A DNA stretch of 30,002 nucleotides. Source: Prolixibacteraceae bacterium (GTDB lineage: Bacteria; Bacteroidota; Bacteroidia; Bacteroidales; Prolixibacteraceae). Each line of letters begins with the position of its first letter. The first letter of the stretch is position 1. Shown here piece after piece: positions 7,183 through 15,272 of the stretch. Under the pieces are notes generated by a model that was not told the DNA's origin, did not search any database, and worked only from the letters and a program-made list of their open reading frames with translations. Made by a program: the position numbers and the translations under genes. Location of the stretch: positions 1-30,002 of the forward strand of contig JAGODU010000035.1 of NCBI GenBank assembly GCA_017998095.1. Direction: 5' to 3'.

Positions 7183-7761
7183 ATGAAAACAGGTCTGGGT
7201 TTGTACCGAAAATACCGTACACTATACTCCTATCTTAATTTGTTCAGATTTGGATTAAGAAAAGTTTTAGTGGGCTTTGATGTCGCCAATATTTTTATCC
7301 AAAGGGTTGATAAATACTCTCTTCAATTAATACTTCGGAAATATGGTGCTGTAATTGGTAAAGGTTGTGATATTGAATCCGGGCAGATTTTTCATAATTG
7401 CCAGAATTACAGTAATTTAATTATTGGTAATAATTGCCATATCGGGAAAGGTTGTTTTTTTGACCTAAGGGATAAAGTTAGAATATCGGATAATGTAGTT
7501 ATTTCGATGGATGTAACTTTTTTAACTCATCTGGATGTAGGTAAATCTGCATTAACTGGTACCTTTCCTCCTTCCTCTGAACCTATAATGGTTGGATATG
7601 GAGTATTTATCGGTGCAAATTCATCAATACTTATGGGTGTTTCAGTAGGAAGTAAAAGTTTCATTGCAGCTGGATCAGTTGTAAAGGATACAGTTTTGAA
7701 AAATGTCCTGGTTGGAGGAGTACCGGCTAAGGAGATTAGAGTGTTGGAGGAGAAGCAATAA
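7183..7761 (+). CDS. Left-handed beta-helix (hexapeptide) acyltransferase
   Basis: Acyl-CoA-dependent O- or N-acyltransferase of the LbH/hexapeptide family (192 aa). The hexapeptide repeats run from about residue 58 to 180: 'VIGKGCDIESG', 'IIGNNCHIGKGC', 'RISDNVVISMDV', then 'VFIGANSSILMGVSVGSKS' and the signature ending 'IAAGSVVKDTVLKNVLVGGVPAKEI'. There is no signal peptide, so it acts in the cytoplasm. Being the last gene of the sugar cassette, directly after an aminotransferase, it may N-acylate the new amino group. O-acetylation of the sugar unit by a WbbJ/maltose-O-acetyltransferase-type enzyme is equally possible. The stop codon is one base from the next start codon. Confidence 0.85.
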   Translation: MKTGLGLYRKYRTLYSYLNLFRFGLRKVLVGFDVANIFIQRVDKYSLQLILRKYGAVIGKGCDIESGQIFHNCQNYSNLIIGNNCHIGKGCFFDLRDKVRISDNVVISMDVTFLTHLDVGKSALTGTFPPSSEPIMVGYGVFIGANSSILMGVSVGSKSFIAAGSVVKDTVLKNVLVGGVPAKEIRVLEEKQ

Positions 7762-7762
7762 T

Positions 7763-9067
7763 ATGAAAGTTGCATTTGTTATTCCTTTTGCCTTTGAAAG
7801 GTTCTTTCATGATGCAAAGGCTCTCTTTTCGTATCCAGAGAAATTTGAAGATGAGATTATTAGTAAGAGAAACACATGGCATTTCAATTGGGCTAATGCT
7901 TTATCACTTTCAGGGAATGAGGTAATTTTTATTCATATTTCCCTATTTGGAAAGAAGGTTAGAGAATATAAGCATATCAATGGTATAAAAATTATCAGAG
8001 TACCAACAACCTATCGCAGGTCTAAATTACAAAGTGAATTTTCTGTTTCATTGTTAAGGGTTATTTCCAAAATCTCACCGGATGTATTATTCAGTGTTAC
8101 TCATGTTCTTCCCGGGATAATTGACATGTATGATGTTTTATCTTTTTTTTCAAAAAGGAAGGGAATTTTTATAGTTGCAAGAAATCCTGGAGCTGATACG
8201 TTTAATTGCATTTTTGAAAAGAGGAATATATTAAGCTCAAAGCTTAAAGCAGCATCCAGCTCTCATAGGTATTATTATAAAATTCAGTTATATTTATATT
8301 TGTTATATACAAGCTTTGAAGCAAATCTAAAGCTATTTGTAAAAAGTCAGAGTTTGAGGTTAGCGTCTTTTATTATTCCTCAAACCCATGTTGATTATAA
8401 CGGATTACATTCTAAATTAAAAGTAGATAAGAAAAAGCTTATAATGCTGCCAAAACCTGTTGATCTCAGTATCTTTTATGATATGGACAAAATAAAAGCA
8501 TTTAGGGAGACAAATCTTAATCCTGAAAACAGGTATATTCTGCATGTTTCCAACTTGTTTAATACAAAGGGTTGTGAATTAATTATTTCAATGCTTCCTG
8601 AACTGATTGGTAAATATAATGATATTATTCTGTTAGTTGCCGGAGGAGGTATGAAAATGGTTGAGTTGCAGTCATTATCAGTCAGTTTAGGTGTTGAAGA
8701 ACATGTTATTTTCCTTGGACATATAGATCATTCTCGTCTGGTTTATTACTATAATGTCGCTGATGTTTTTGTATTGCCTACCCAGATCCCAAATGAAGGG
8801 ATTCCAAATGTAATTCTAGAGTCTATTGCTTGCAATACTCCACCTGTAAGCACAAATTTGCCAGGCCCTAGCGAAATTTTAAAAGATGGCTTGGGATTGC
8901 TTATAAATATCAATGACAAGGAAGAACTGATTCATGCAATTGAACAGGTGCTTGACAGGGAATTTGTAATTGATGAAGTTAAAAGGAGAGAGTTTTTGAA
9001 TAGTTATAACCTCAAGAGTGTTGGGGAAGAATTAAATAAGCTGATTAATAAGCTAACTTTTAATTGA
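7763..9067 (+). CDS. Glycosyltransferase family 4 (GT-B)
   Basis: Cytoplasmic retaining-type glycosyltransferase (434 aa) that adds one sugar to the lipid-linked repeat unit. The start is placed at ATG 7763, one base after the acyltransferase stop and preceded by GGAGGAGAAG, a rare good ribosome binding site in this locus. The longer frame from 7703 only adds out-of-frame acyltransferase sequence. The N-terminal domain opens with 'MKVAFVIPFAF'. The C-terminal GT4 domain (about 245-430) has 'YILHVSNLFNTKG', 'LLVAGGG', 'VIFLGHI' and the EX7E motif in 'NEGIPNVILES' followed by 'STNLPGPSEILKDG'. Donor and acceptor cannot be predicted. Confidence 0.92.
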   Translation: MKVAFVIPFAFERFFHDAKALFSYPEKFEDEIISKRNTWHFNWANALSLSGNEVIFIHISLFGKKVREYKHINGIKIIRVPTTYRRSKLQSEFSVSLLRVISKISPDVLFSVTHVLPGIIDMYDVLSFFSKRKGIFIVARNPGADTFNCIFEKRNILSSKLKAASSSHRYYYKIQLYLYLLYTSFEANLKLFVKSQSLRLASFIIPQTHVDYNGLHSKLKVDKKKLIMLPKPVDLSIFYDMDKIKAFRETNLNPENRYILHVSNLFNTKGCELIISMLPELIGKYNDIILLVAGGGMKMVELQSLSVSLGVEEHVIFLGHIDHSRLVYYYNVADVFVLPTQIPNEGIPNVILESIACNTPPVSTNLPGPSEILKDGLGLLININDKEELIHAIEQVLDREFVIDEVKRREFLNSYNLKSVGEELNKLINKLTFN

Positions 9068-9201
9068 TTAAATGAATTAACTAATGATTTACAATGAGCG
9101 TGATAATACCGACAGATAAATAATGGATTACTACAAATCAGCATAGTAGAAAAAATGCAAGTTCTTTTAATTATAATAAATACAAACAGAAGCATTTATA
9201 A

Positions 9202-10722
9202 GTGTTTGCGAGAAAAGTAAATATATACATTTTACGAACCCTTATTGTTGGAATTGTAAATGTTGTAACACTTTATTTCACCGGACACTATCTTGGTCCC
9301 CGGCCAATGGGTTTAATTGGTTTTGCTACCTCATTTATTCAGATATTCTTCATGTTTTCTGATCTGGGTTTGGGACAGGCTCATATCAAGCGAATTTCTG
9401 AGGGGAAGAATGTATCGTACTGTATGGGTACCTATCTTATTATAAAATTAACGCTTATATTAATTCTGCTTTTTGCACTAATAGGCTTTCTTTTATTTAA
9501 GAAGCATTATTTTCAAGCTGAGTTTGATGATCCTGATCAGGAAAGAATAATCTATTTGCTTTTAATCCCTGTAATTCTTGTTCAGTTAAGCAATATCCCC
9601 CTGCATACGTTTGAAGCCAGAACCGAGTCAGTTAAGGCAAGTTTGCCTCTTGTCCTCTCCTCATTGATCAAAGCACCATTTATTGTTTCCGTAGCTCTGT
9701 TCGGGCTGGGTGTTTATGGTCTGGTTTTCGCAAGGTATGTAAGTGGTCTGGTAATAATTGTTGTTGCTTATAGATTGCTTAAAGATCCAATAAAATTTCC
9801 TCCTAAAGGATATTTCAGGAGCTACTTTATTTTTGCATATAAAGTGTTTTTTGTTACTATACTTACCCAGATTGCCTTGCAAATTGACAAACTATTGATC
9901 GGGAAATTTGTTTCTGTTGAAGCAGTAGGAGTATATGTGTCAGCTTTATCAATAATTGCCGTGCTGAATGTAATACCGAATTCTGTTGGCAGTCTTCTTT
10001 TTCCAACCATTTCAAGGGCTGACTCCGCCGGTAATCTGGATATGATTAAAGATTATACCCTGCTTTCTGAGAAGTATATTGGTATGACTGTAATACCTGT
10101 TGCAATCATTATCTTTTTTTTTTCAAAATCAATTATTTTTTTACTTGTAGGACCTGATTTTTATGATGCTCAAATACCTCTCTCTATTTTATCGTTTTAT
10201 TTCTTAATCAACGGATTGAGGAAACCGTATGCATCACTTATTGCAGGGACAGATAAAATGTCGCTTTTGGCTCTGATGTCCACCATTTCTGTTTCAGTAA
10301 ATATTATCCTTAATCTCTTGTTAATCCCCGACTGTTTATTTGGAATTCCTCTGGGTGGATTAGGAATTAAAGGTGCTGCCATTGCAACATTGACTTCGGG
10401 CATTGTGTATTCATTGTTATGTAGGATTGTAGTTTTCAGAACAACAGGAATAAAATCAAATAAGAGTGTTTTAATACAATATTTTGCTGCATTTATTATG
10501 GTATTATCGCTTTATCTTTTAAACAGAATTTTTCCTGTTGATAATGTGAAACAATTTAATATGTTCTTCGCACTTTGTTTCAATTCGGCAATTGGGGTAT
10601 TGGTTTTTATCAGCATATTAATAGTTTTTAAGGAAATTTCCAGGACGGAGTTGGAATTAATAAAGAATTCAATCAGCCCGGCCAAAATGAAAGATTATTT
10701 TAAGAAAGAGATAAAAGAATGA
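9202..10722 (+). CDS. wzx: Lipid-linked oligosaccharide flippase (Wzx-like, MOP/PST family)
   Basis: Inner-membrane translocase expected to flip the undecaprenyl-diphosphate repeat unit to the periplasm. The 506 aa are almost entirely hydrophobic helices, about 12-14 of them, from 'TLIVGIVNVVTLYFTGHYLG' to the last helix before residue 480. The N-terminus with 'RPMGLIGFATSFIQIFFMFSDLGLGQAHIKR' is the Polysacc_synt signature. The start is a GTG at 9202; no better ATG precedes the first helix. The 134-base gap upstream has no clear ribosome binding site. A T10 tract at 10114-10123 lies in the frame without breaking it. Presence of this gene plus a Wzy-type gene and Wza/Wzc defines a Wzx/Wzy-dependent system. 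Confidence 0.93.
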   Translation: MFARKVNIYILRTLIVGIVNVVTLYFTGHYLGPRPMGLIGFATSFIQIFFMFSDLGLGQAHIKRISEGKNVSYCMGTYLIIKLTLILILLFALIGFLLFKKHYFQAEFDDPDQERIIYLLLIPVILVQLSNIPLHTFEARTESVKASLPLVLSSLIKAPFIVSVALFGLGVYGLVFARYVSGLVIIVVAYRLLKDPIKFPPKGYFRSYFIFAYKVFFVTILTQIALQIDKLLIGKFVSVEAVGVYVSALSIIAVLNVIPNSVGSLLFPTISRADSAGNLDMIKDYTLLSEKYIGMTVIPVAIIIFFFSKSIIFLLVGPDFYDAQIPLSILSFYFLINGLRKPYASLIAGTDKMSLLALMSTISVSVNIILNLLLIPDCLFGIPLGGLGIKGAAIATLTSGIVYSLLCRIVVFRTTGIKSNKSVLIQYFAAFIMVLSLYLLNRIFPVDNVKQFNMFFALCFNSAIGVLVFISILIVFKEISRTELELIKNSISPAKMKDYFKKEIKE

Positions 10723-10767
10723 ATCCTAAGTATTTCAAATCTCGGGAATAAATCATAATTACGATCC

Positions 10768-12153
10768 TTGGTTCAATTATTAATACTACTTTTAAGTATA
10801 ACTTTCATTATTAGTGATAAAAGATCACTGCCATGGCTGTTAGTATTCTTTATGGCTAATCCTGGTGGTGTTACAGAGGTTTTTTTGTCCAAATCCCAAA
10901 TGGGAGGTTTTTATTATTTTGACATTTTCTTCCTGCTCTCATTTGCTGTTGTTTTTTTTGGTCCTTTCAATGCAAATCTGTTCTTTAAAAATAAAACAGC
11001 CCGGGGAATTTTTCTTGTTCTGTTGTTTTTCGTATTTTATAAGATTATTGTCTGGGGTCTTATTGTTCCCGAGGTATCATTCAGCGATTTTGTCAGATAC
11101 ACTCTGATAAGAGAAAGGAGTACAATTTTTGGTTTTTTTTATTTTATTCCGGTTTATCTGTTTGCCAGAAGGGATATTAAATCATTTCTTTCAATAATTA
11201 TTATATTCAATTCCATCATCGTATTAGCAACTTTGTTGACCATTGTGTTTGGTCTTGATCTTATGCAAGTTGATCAATTTGAAAGATACCATGGGAGTAA
11301 TACTTTAAGGTACTTGATCCGCAGTTACAATTTCTTGCTCCTGTTAATTCCTTGTGCTTTAACGATTATAATAGGAAAGATCAGGGTGAAATATTTTAAC
11401 ATCCTTGTTTTGGGCGGCTGCCTGGTAGTAATAATCATCATTATATCCATAACAAAGGGACTCTATATTAGTGCTGTTGGCATGATTGTTTCTGCAACTT
11501 GGATGACTATTAAACTGTTAAAAATTCGAGTTCACAAGAGTTTTTTCCGGATTGCAATTGCAGCAGGTCTACTGATTTTTTCATTGGGGCTTTTATTTCC
11601 AAAATATTTAGAATACTCCCAAAAAGCTTTTCAGGATATTTTTATGCTCGCTACCGAAGGTGAAACAACCGAAGGTGAAACCAGCCGTTATTGGCAAATT
11701 CCTGCATTTATGCATGAGATCAGTCAACATCCTTTTTTAGGTACGGGGCACGGATATGATCAATTATCAAAGGAATTTGATATTAACCAGTTTGATGCGA
11801 CTGATTTTCCTTTACTTGCAGGCATGATGCAATACGGTGCAATCGGGATAAGTATATATTTAATCTATTATCTTAGACTATTTCAGATAATTAAAGGAAT
11901 TTTAAAGAAGTTGGCGTCATTAGGCAGAGCGAAAATCCTTCGCTTTTATAAATATGAGTTTATATTTTCCATTATGTCAATTGCCTACATGGTTGGTTAT
12001 TTTTTAAGATTCTATCAGATTTTTTCAGAATTGATTAATGGAGTGGAATTAATAATTATGTCAATTAATACAGGAATATTGCTCGCGTGTTTTGAACGGA
12101 TCAATATTAAAAGTCAAGTGGAATATTCCAGCCAGCTTAAAGTGTCAGATTAA
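10768..12153 (+). CDS. wzy: O-antigen/capsule polymerase (Wzy-like)
   Basis: Polytopic inner-membrane protein (461 aa, about 10-12 helices) of the O-antigen polymerase/ligase superfamily, probably joining repeat units in the periplasm. The large periplasmic loop has the family-type segment 'SRYWQIPAFMHEISQHPFLGTGHGYDQ' (Arg, then 'HPFLGTG'). The start is taken as TTG at 10768, since the first ATG (10852) would remove most of helix one. It stands beside Wzx and is the only polymerase-like protein in the window. A WaaL-type ligase cannot be fully excluded from sequence, but the Wza/Wzc context favours polymerase. A small in-frame tandem duplication lies just before the conserved loop. Confidence 0.85.
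   Translation: MVQLLILLLSITFIISDKRSLPWLLVFFMANPGGVTEVFLSKSQMGGFYYFDIFFLLSFAVVFFGPFNANLFFKNKTARGIFLVLLFFVFYKIIVWGLIVPEVSFSDFVRYTLIRERSTIFGFFYFIPVYLFARRDIKSFLSIIIIFNSIIVLATLLTIVFGLDLMQVDQFERYHGSNTLRYLIRSYNFLLLLIPCALTIIIGKIRVKYFNILVLGGCLVVIIIIISITKGLYISAVGMIVSATWMTIKLLKIRVHKSFFRIAIAAGLLIFSLGLLFPKYLEYSQKAFQDIFMLATEGETTEGETSRYWQIPAFMHEISQHPFLGTGHGYDQLSKEFDINQFDATDFPLLAGMMQYGAIGISIYLIYYLRLFQIIKGILKKLASLGRAKILRFYKYEFIFSIMSIAYMVGYFLRFYQIFSELINGVELIIMSINTGILLACFERINIKSQVEYSSQLKVSD
11653..11682 (+). repeat. 15-base tandem duplication in wzy
   Basis: ACCGAAGGTGAAACA is followed directly by ACCGAAGGTGAAACC, 14 of 15 bases alike, coding TEGET twice at the edge of the conserved loop. The near identity suggests a recent duplication; the frame is kept. 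Confidence 0.8.
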
Positions 12154-12178
12154 TTCCTCTGCTAGTTATCTTAAAAAA

Positions 12179-13255
12179 ATGAATAAAATTATCAATTTAG
12201 CAGTTGCAAAGATCCGTTTATACCTCAGGAAATATAATTGCAGGAAGACAAATCATTTTGTTAAGGATTATTACAAGCTTAATAAACGGATTCCTATTGA
12301 ATTTGAGCATAATATCTGGAGTAAAAACTTCTACTGGGATTTTTTCTACCATAGTTTGCCTCATGCTGAGAAGTCCAGGTATTTTGTTCCTTATGATTAT
12401 TATTCTTCTGTTATAGAACCTGCCTTAAATGACAGGCGTTATTCTGCTTTCATATCTATGAAAAACATGTATGACAGGGTTTATGGCAATCTTGAGGTCA
12501 AGCTGCCCAAAACCTTGCTGAGATGTATGAACAATATTTATATGGATGCAGAATATAACTTGGTTCCAGATGCAAGAGAATTGATCAGATCAATAAAGCA
12601 GGATGTAATTGTTAAAGCTGCATCAGATTCTTACGGTGGTTACAGTGTCAGGAAATATATTCTCCGGGATGATATATTGACTGATAAAAAAAGCCTGGCA
12701 CCATTCGATTTAGATACCCTGAATAAAGCCTATAAGGGAAGTTTCCTCATTCAGGCGGTGGTTAAACAACATCCTGAATTGGCAAGGTTTCATCCATACT
12801 CTTTGAACACAATCCGTGTTATGACATACCGTTCAGTAAAGACTAATGAAGTTGTGATACCTATGGCGATGCTAAGGATGGGAGTAGATCAGTCTGTGGT
12901 AGATAATGCCTCCAGTAATGGCATTGCAGTGGCCATAGATGAAAATGGGTTCCTTAACAATATGGCATTTAATCAATTTGGTAAATGCTTCGAAACTCAT
13001 CCTACTACAAATCTGAAGTTTGAAGGATCACGGGTTCCAAATTTTAATATGATTAGAAGTGTAGCTATAAGATTGTCAAATATAGTGCCCTATCAGAGAA
13101 TAGTGGGATGGGATTTCAGCATCGATGCCGATGGAGATCCGGTCCTTATTGAATTGAATATTGGTACCGGAACATGGATGTACCAGATTGTAACTGGAAA
13201 ACCACTCTTTGGAATTTATTCCAATGAAGTGAAAGAGTACATAGACTCACTTTGA
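12179..13255 (+). CDS. Sugar-transfer-associated ATP-grasp enzyme
   Basis: ATP-grasp ligase-like protein (358 aa) resembling the ATPgrasp_ST family found in polysaccharide loci. Seen: the lysine strand 'DVIVKAASDSYGGYSVRKY', the central 'PYSLNTIRVMTYRS', and the metal-binding strand 'PVLIELNIGTGTWMYQIVTGKPLFG' with Glu325 and Asn327. ATP-grasp enzymes usually form an amide or thioester via an acylphosphate, so attachment of an amino acid or similar group to a sugar is possible, but the real substrate of this family is not known to me. The start is placed at ATG 12179. The longer frame from a TTG at 12092 lies inside wzy. It is 25 bases downstream of wzy and likely co-transcribed with it. Confidence 0.85.
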   Translation: MNKIINLAVAKIRLYLRKYNCRKTNHFVKDYYKLNKRIPIEFEHNIWSKNFYWDFFYHSLPHAEKSRYFVPYDYYSSVIEPALNDRRYSAFISMKNMYDRVYGNLEVKLPKTLLRCMNNIYMDAEYNLVPDARELIRSIKQDVIVKAASDSYGGYSVRKYILRDDILTDKKSLAPFDLDTLNKAYKGSFLIQAVVKQHPELARFHPYSLNTIRVMTYRSVKTNEVVIPMAMLRMGVDQSVVDNASSNGIAVAIDENGFLNNMAFNQFGKCFETHPTTNLKFEGSRVPNFNMIRSVAIRLSNIVPYQRIVGWDFSIDADGDPVLIELNIGTGTWMYQIVTGKPLFGIYSNEVKEYIDSL

Positions 13256-13389
13256 AATAATAAACAAATTGTATTAGTATAACATTGTCAATAGGTACTT
13301 CGCGTATATTCCTTTAATAGGACAGATTGGGCTGCAAGTATTTTTCTTGAAAGGAATTTAAGATCAAATTTATATTCATTAGGACCAAT

Positions 13390-14253
13390 ATGAATGCTTA
13401 TTATGATTTAAGAAAAAGAGTGGTCATTAATCAGCCTCAGGATTGTTGTCCTTTTGATAAATGGGTCAATTCAGAAAGGAATGATTGTCCTTGTGCCCTG
13501 CATCCTGAGGGATTCCTTGTTTTTTTGAATAGTTCTGAAATGTCTCTTAATGATGAATACTTTAAGTCAGACCCTTTCGGATTGAAAGAAGACCTCGATA
13601 ATGTTTTTCAGAAAAGAAGGATAAAATGCACAATTCAATTATTAAATGACCATAAACATAATCATAAGGGTAGACTTCTTGATATTGGTTGCGGGCAGGG
13701 TCATTTAACAAATATTATTAAAAGCAGGTTTCCGCTTCTTGATGTATATGCTATCGATCATTCCATATCCGCAATAAGTTATGCAAACAGCAATTTTAAA
13801 GGCATTAGTTTTTCTGTTGCAGATGCATTTCATCCTCCTTTTCCGGATGCTTCCTTTGATATTGTTGTATGTAATAATTTATGGGAACACGTTCCTGATC
13901 CGATAAATCTTGCGAATTCAATTCACAGAATCCTGAAGACGGACGGAGTATTGATAATATCTACGCCAAGCAGGTACCGTCTTGCTAATATCATTAATAT
14001 GATCAAAGGGAAGAAGGCGGTTCTATTGAATAAGTATCATATTACAGAATATTCTGTTGGTCAGGTAATAGAACAATTAAATTATTCAGGATTCAGAGTT
14101 GAAAGAATATTCTCGGATCCAATCAGGGAAAGAAAAATAGGAGGCAGGTTGTTTAAAACCTTTTTGTCTGCTTTGATCAGGTTTTTCAGATCCCATCATG
14201 TTCTGGAGCTGACGGTCTTTTACTCAGCAGTAAAGCGCCCTTCACAAAAATAA
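13390..14253 (+). CDS. Class I SAM-dependent methyltransferase
   Basis: Rossmann-fold methyltransferase (287 aa). Motif I is 'LLDIGCGQGHL' (about 96-106), the post-I acidic strand 'VYAIDHS', motif II/III 'FDIVVCNNLWEHVPDP', and then 'ILKTDGVLIISTPS'. This pattern fits Methyltransf_11/23 enzymes, often sugar O-methyltransferases. About 90 residues precede the fold and carry four cysteines spaced CC-X12-CPC (19, 20, 33, 35), which could bind a metal. This does not look like the CxxC zinc module of TylCIII-type C-methyltransferases. The start ATG has AGGA seven bases upstream. A 134-base gap precedes the gene; nothing recognisable was seen in it. The methyl acceptor is unknown. Confidence 0.88.
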   Translation: MNAYYDLRKRVVINQPQDCCPFDKWVNSERNDCPCALHPEGFLVFLNSSEMSLNDEYFKSDPFGLKEDLDNVFQKRRIKCTIQLLNDHKHNHKGRLLDIGCGQGHLTNIIKSRFPLLDVYAIDHSISAISYANSNFKGISFSVADAFHPPFPDASFDIVVCNNLWEHVPDPINLANSIHRILKTDGVLIISTPSRYRLANIINMIKGKKAVLLNKYHITEYSVGQVIEQLNYSGFRVERIFSDPIRERKIGGRLFKTFLSALIRFFRSHHVLELTVFYSAVKRPSQK

Positions 14254-14313
14254 GAATCAGAGCCGTATTGCAAATTGATTAGAACTTTAATAACAGGAAA
14301 CTCAAATTTCAAA

Positions 14314-14321
14314 TAGCTTTG
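14314..14321 (+). promoter_or_regulatory. Possible Bacteroidota -7 promoter element (TAGCTTTG)
   Basis: TAGCTTTG matches the Bacteroidota -7 consensus TAnnTTTG exactly. It lies in the 115-base gap 48 bases before the start codon of the next gene. A clear TTG/TTTG box at the -33 position is not present, so this may be chance. If real, it would be an internal promoter for the second half of the locus. Confidence 0.3.
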
Positions 14322-14368
14322 TGTAAATAAATAATTGCATCAGATAATAAGATTTGTACAAAGAACAG

Positions 14369-15256
14369 ATGAATAATTTCAGATTGAGTAAAGGATTAAC
14401 TGTCATTATCCCTGCTTATAATGAAGCAAAAGGAATCAGGCAAACTGTGATTGACCTTGGCACCTCAGCCCGGAAATTTAACTGGACCATCTTGGTCATC
14501 AATGATGGATCTACAGATAATACGGTAAATGAATTAAGGGATATTCCCGATCTGACAATTATTAATCATCCTTACAATAAAGGATATGGTGCTTCGCTGA
14601 AGACCGGAATAAATTATGCTGAAACTGATCTGGTAGCATTATACGATGCAGACGGACAGCACAGGCCAGAAGATTTGGAACGGTTGTATAAGGGATTGGG
14701 TGATTATGACATGATCATTGGTGAACGGGGAAAAGATTCACACCATGACAGGATGAGGAAACCCGGCAAATGGATACTTTCAAAAACCGCTAACTTCCTT
14801 ACCGGACGTAAGATCCCTGACCTAAACTCAGGATTGCGGATCATTAGAAAAGATATCATTAAGAAATTATTGCATTTATTTCCAGATGGATTCTCTTTTT
14901 CGACTACTTCTACAATTGCATTTATTAATATGGGTTATAATGTTGGATACATTCCCATTAAGGTAAACAGACGGAAAGGTAAAAGCTCCGTCAAGCAAAT
15001 TAAGCATGGTTCTGGTATACTGTTATTGATTCTAAGGCTGATCGTGCTTTTTAATCCGTTAAAGGTCTTCATTCCGGTTAGTTTGTTTTTATTCTTGGCA
15101 GGCTTTATATATGAGATTATATATGGCATTATCTTAATACCTGGAATAAAAATACTTCCTGCTGCTTTGCTGGCTTTTATTTCAGGTATTTTGGTTTTTT
15201 TCTTTGGTCTTGTCGTTGACCAAATTAGCGAGATGAGGAAATACTTGGCTAAATAA
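14369..15256 (+). CDS. GT2 glycosyltransferase, DPM1/polyprenyl-phosphate type
   Basis: GT-A enzyme (295 aa) of the dolichyl-phosphate-mannose-synthase-like group, which moves a sugar from a nucleotide donor to polyprenyl phosphate. Seen: 'LTVIIPAYNEAKGIRQTV', 'ILVINDGSTDNT', 'HPYNKGYGASLKTGI', the metal-binding 'YDADGQH' (Asp93, Asp95), and 'DLNSGLRIIRKDI'. Two hydrophobic helices follow near the C-terminus (about 230-250 and 255-280), as in GtrB/DPM1-like proteins that stay on the membrane. The start is ATG 14369; an upstream TTG at 14354 adds five residues only. With the flippase-like protein (17225) and the GT-C enzyme (18204) it could form a periplasmic sugar-branching route. Confidence 0.87.
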   Translation: MNNFRLSKGLTVIIPAYNEAKGIRQTVIDLGTSARKFNWTILVINDGSTDNTVNELRDIPDLTIINHPYNKGYGASLKTGINYAETDLVALYDADGQHRPEDLERLYKGLGDYDMIIGERGKDSHHDRMRKPGKWILSKTANFLTGRKIPDLNSGLRIIRKDIIKKLLHLFPDGFSFSTTSTIAFINMGYNVGYIPIKVNRRKGKSSVKQIKHGSGILLLILRLIVLFNPLKVFIPVSLFLFLAGFIYEIIYGIILIPGIKILPAALLAFISGILVFFFGLVVDQISEMRKYLAK

Positions 15257-15272
15257 TTTATTCCTCAAGTAA

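Noticed and set aside
7703..7762. Upstream extension of the GT4 gene.
   Set aside because: It lies in the acyltransferase gene and adds 20 residues without family resemblance; ATG 7763 has a good GGAGG site.
10114..10123. T10 tract in wzx as a phase-variation site.
   Set aside because: The frame is intact, and T8 or longer runs occur in several genes here (near 8143, 10950, 11132 and 20912), so T runs are ordinary for this composition.
12092..12178. Upstream TTG start for the ATP-grasp gene.
   Set aside because: It would overlap wzy by about 60 bases and add 29 residues not typical of the family; ATG 12179 fits better.
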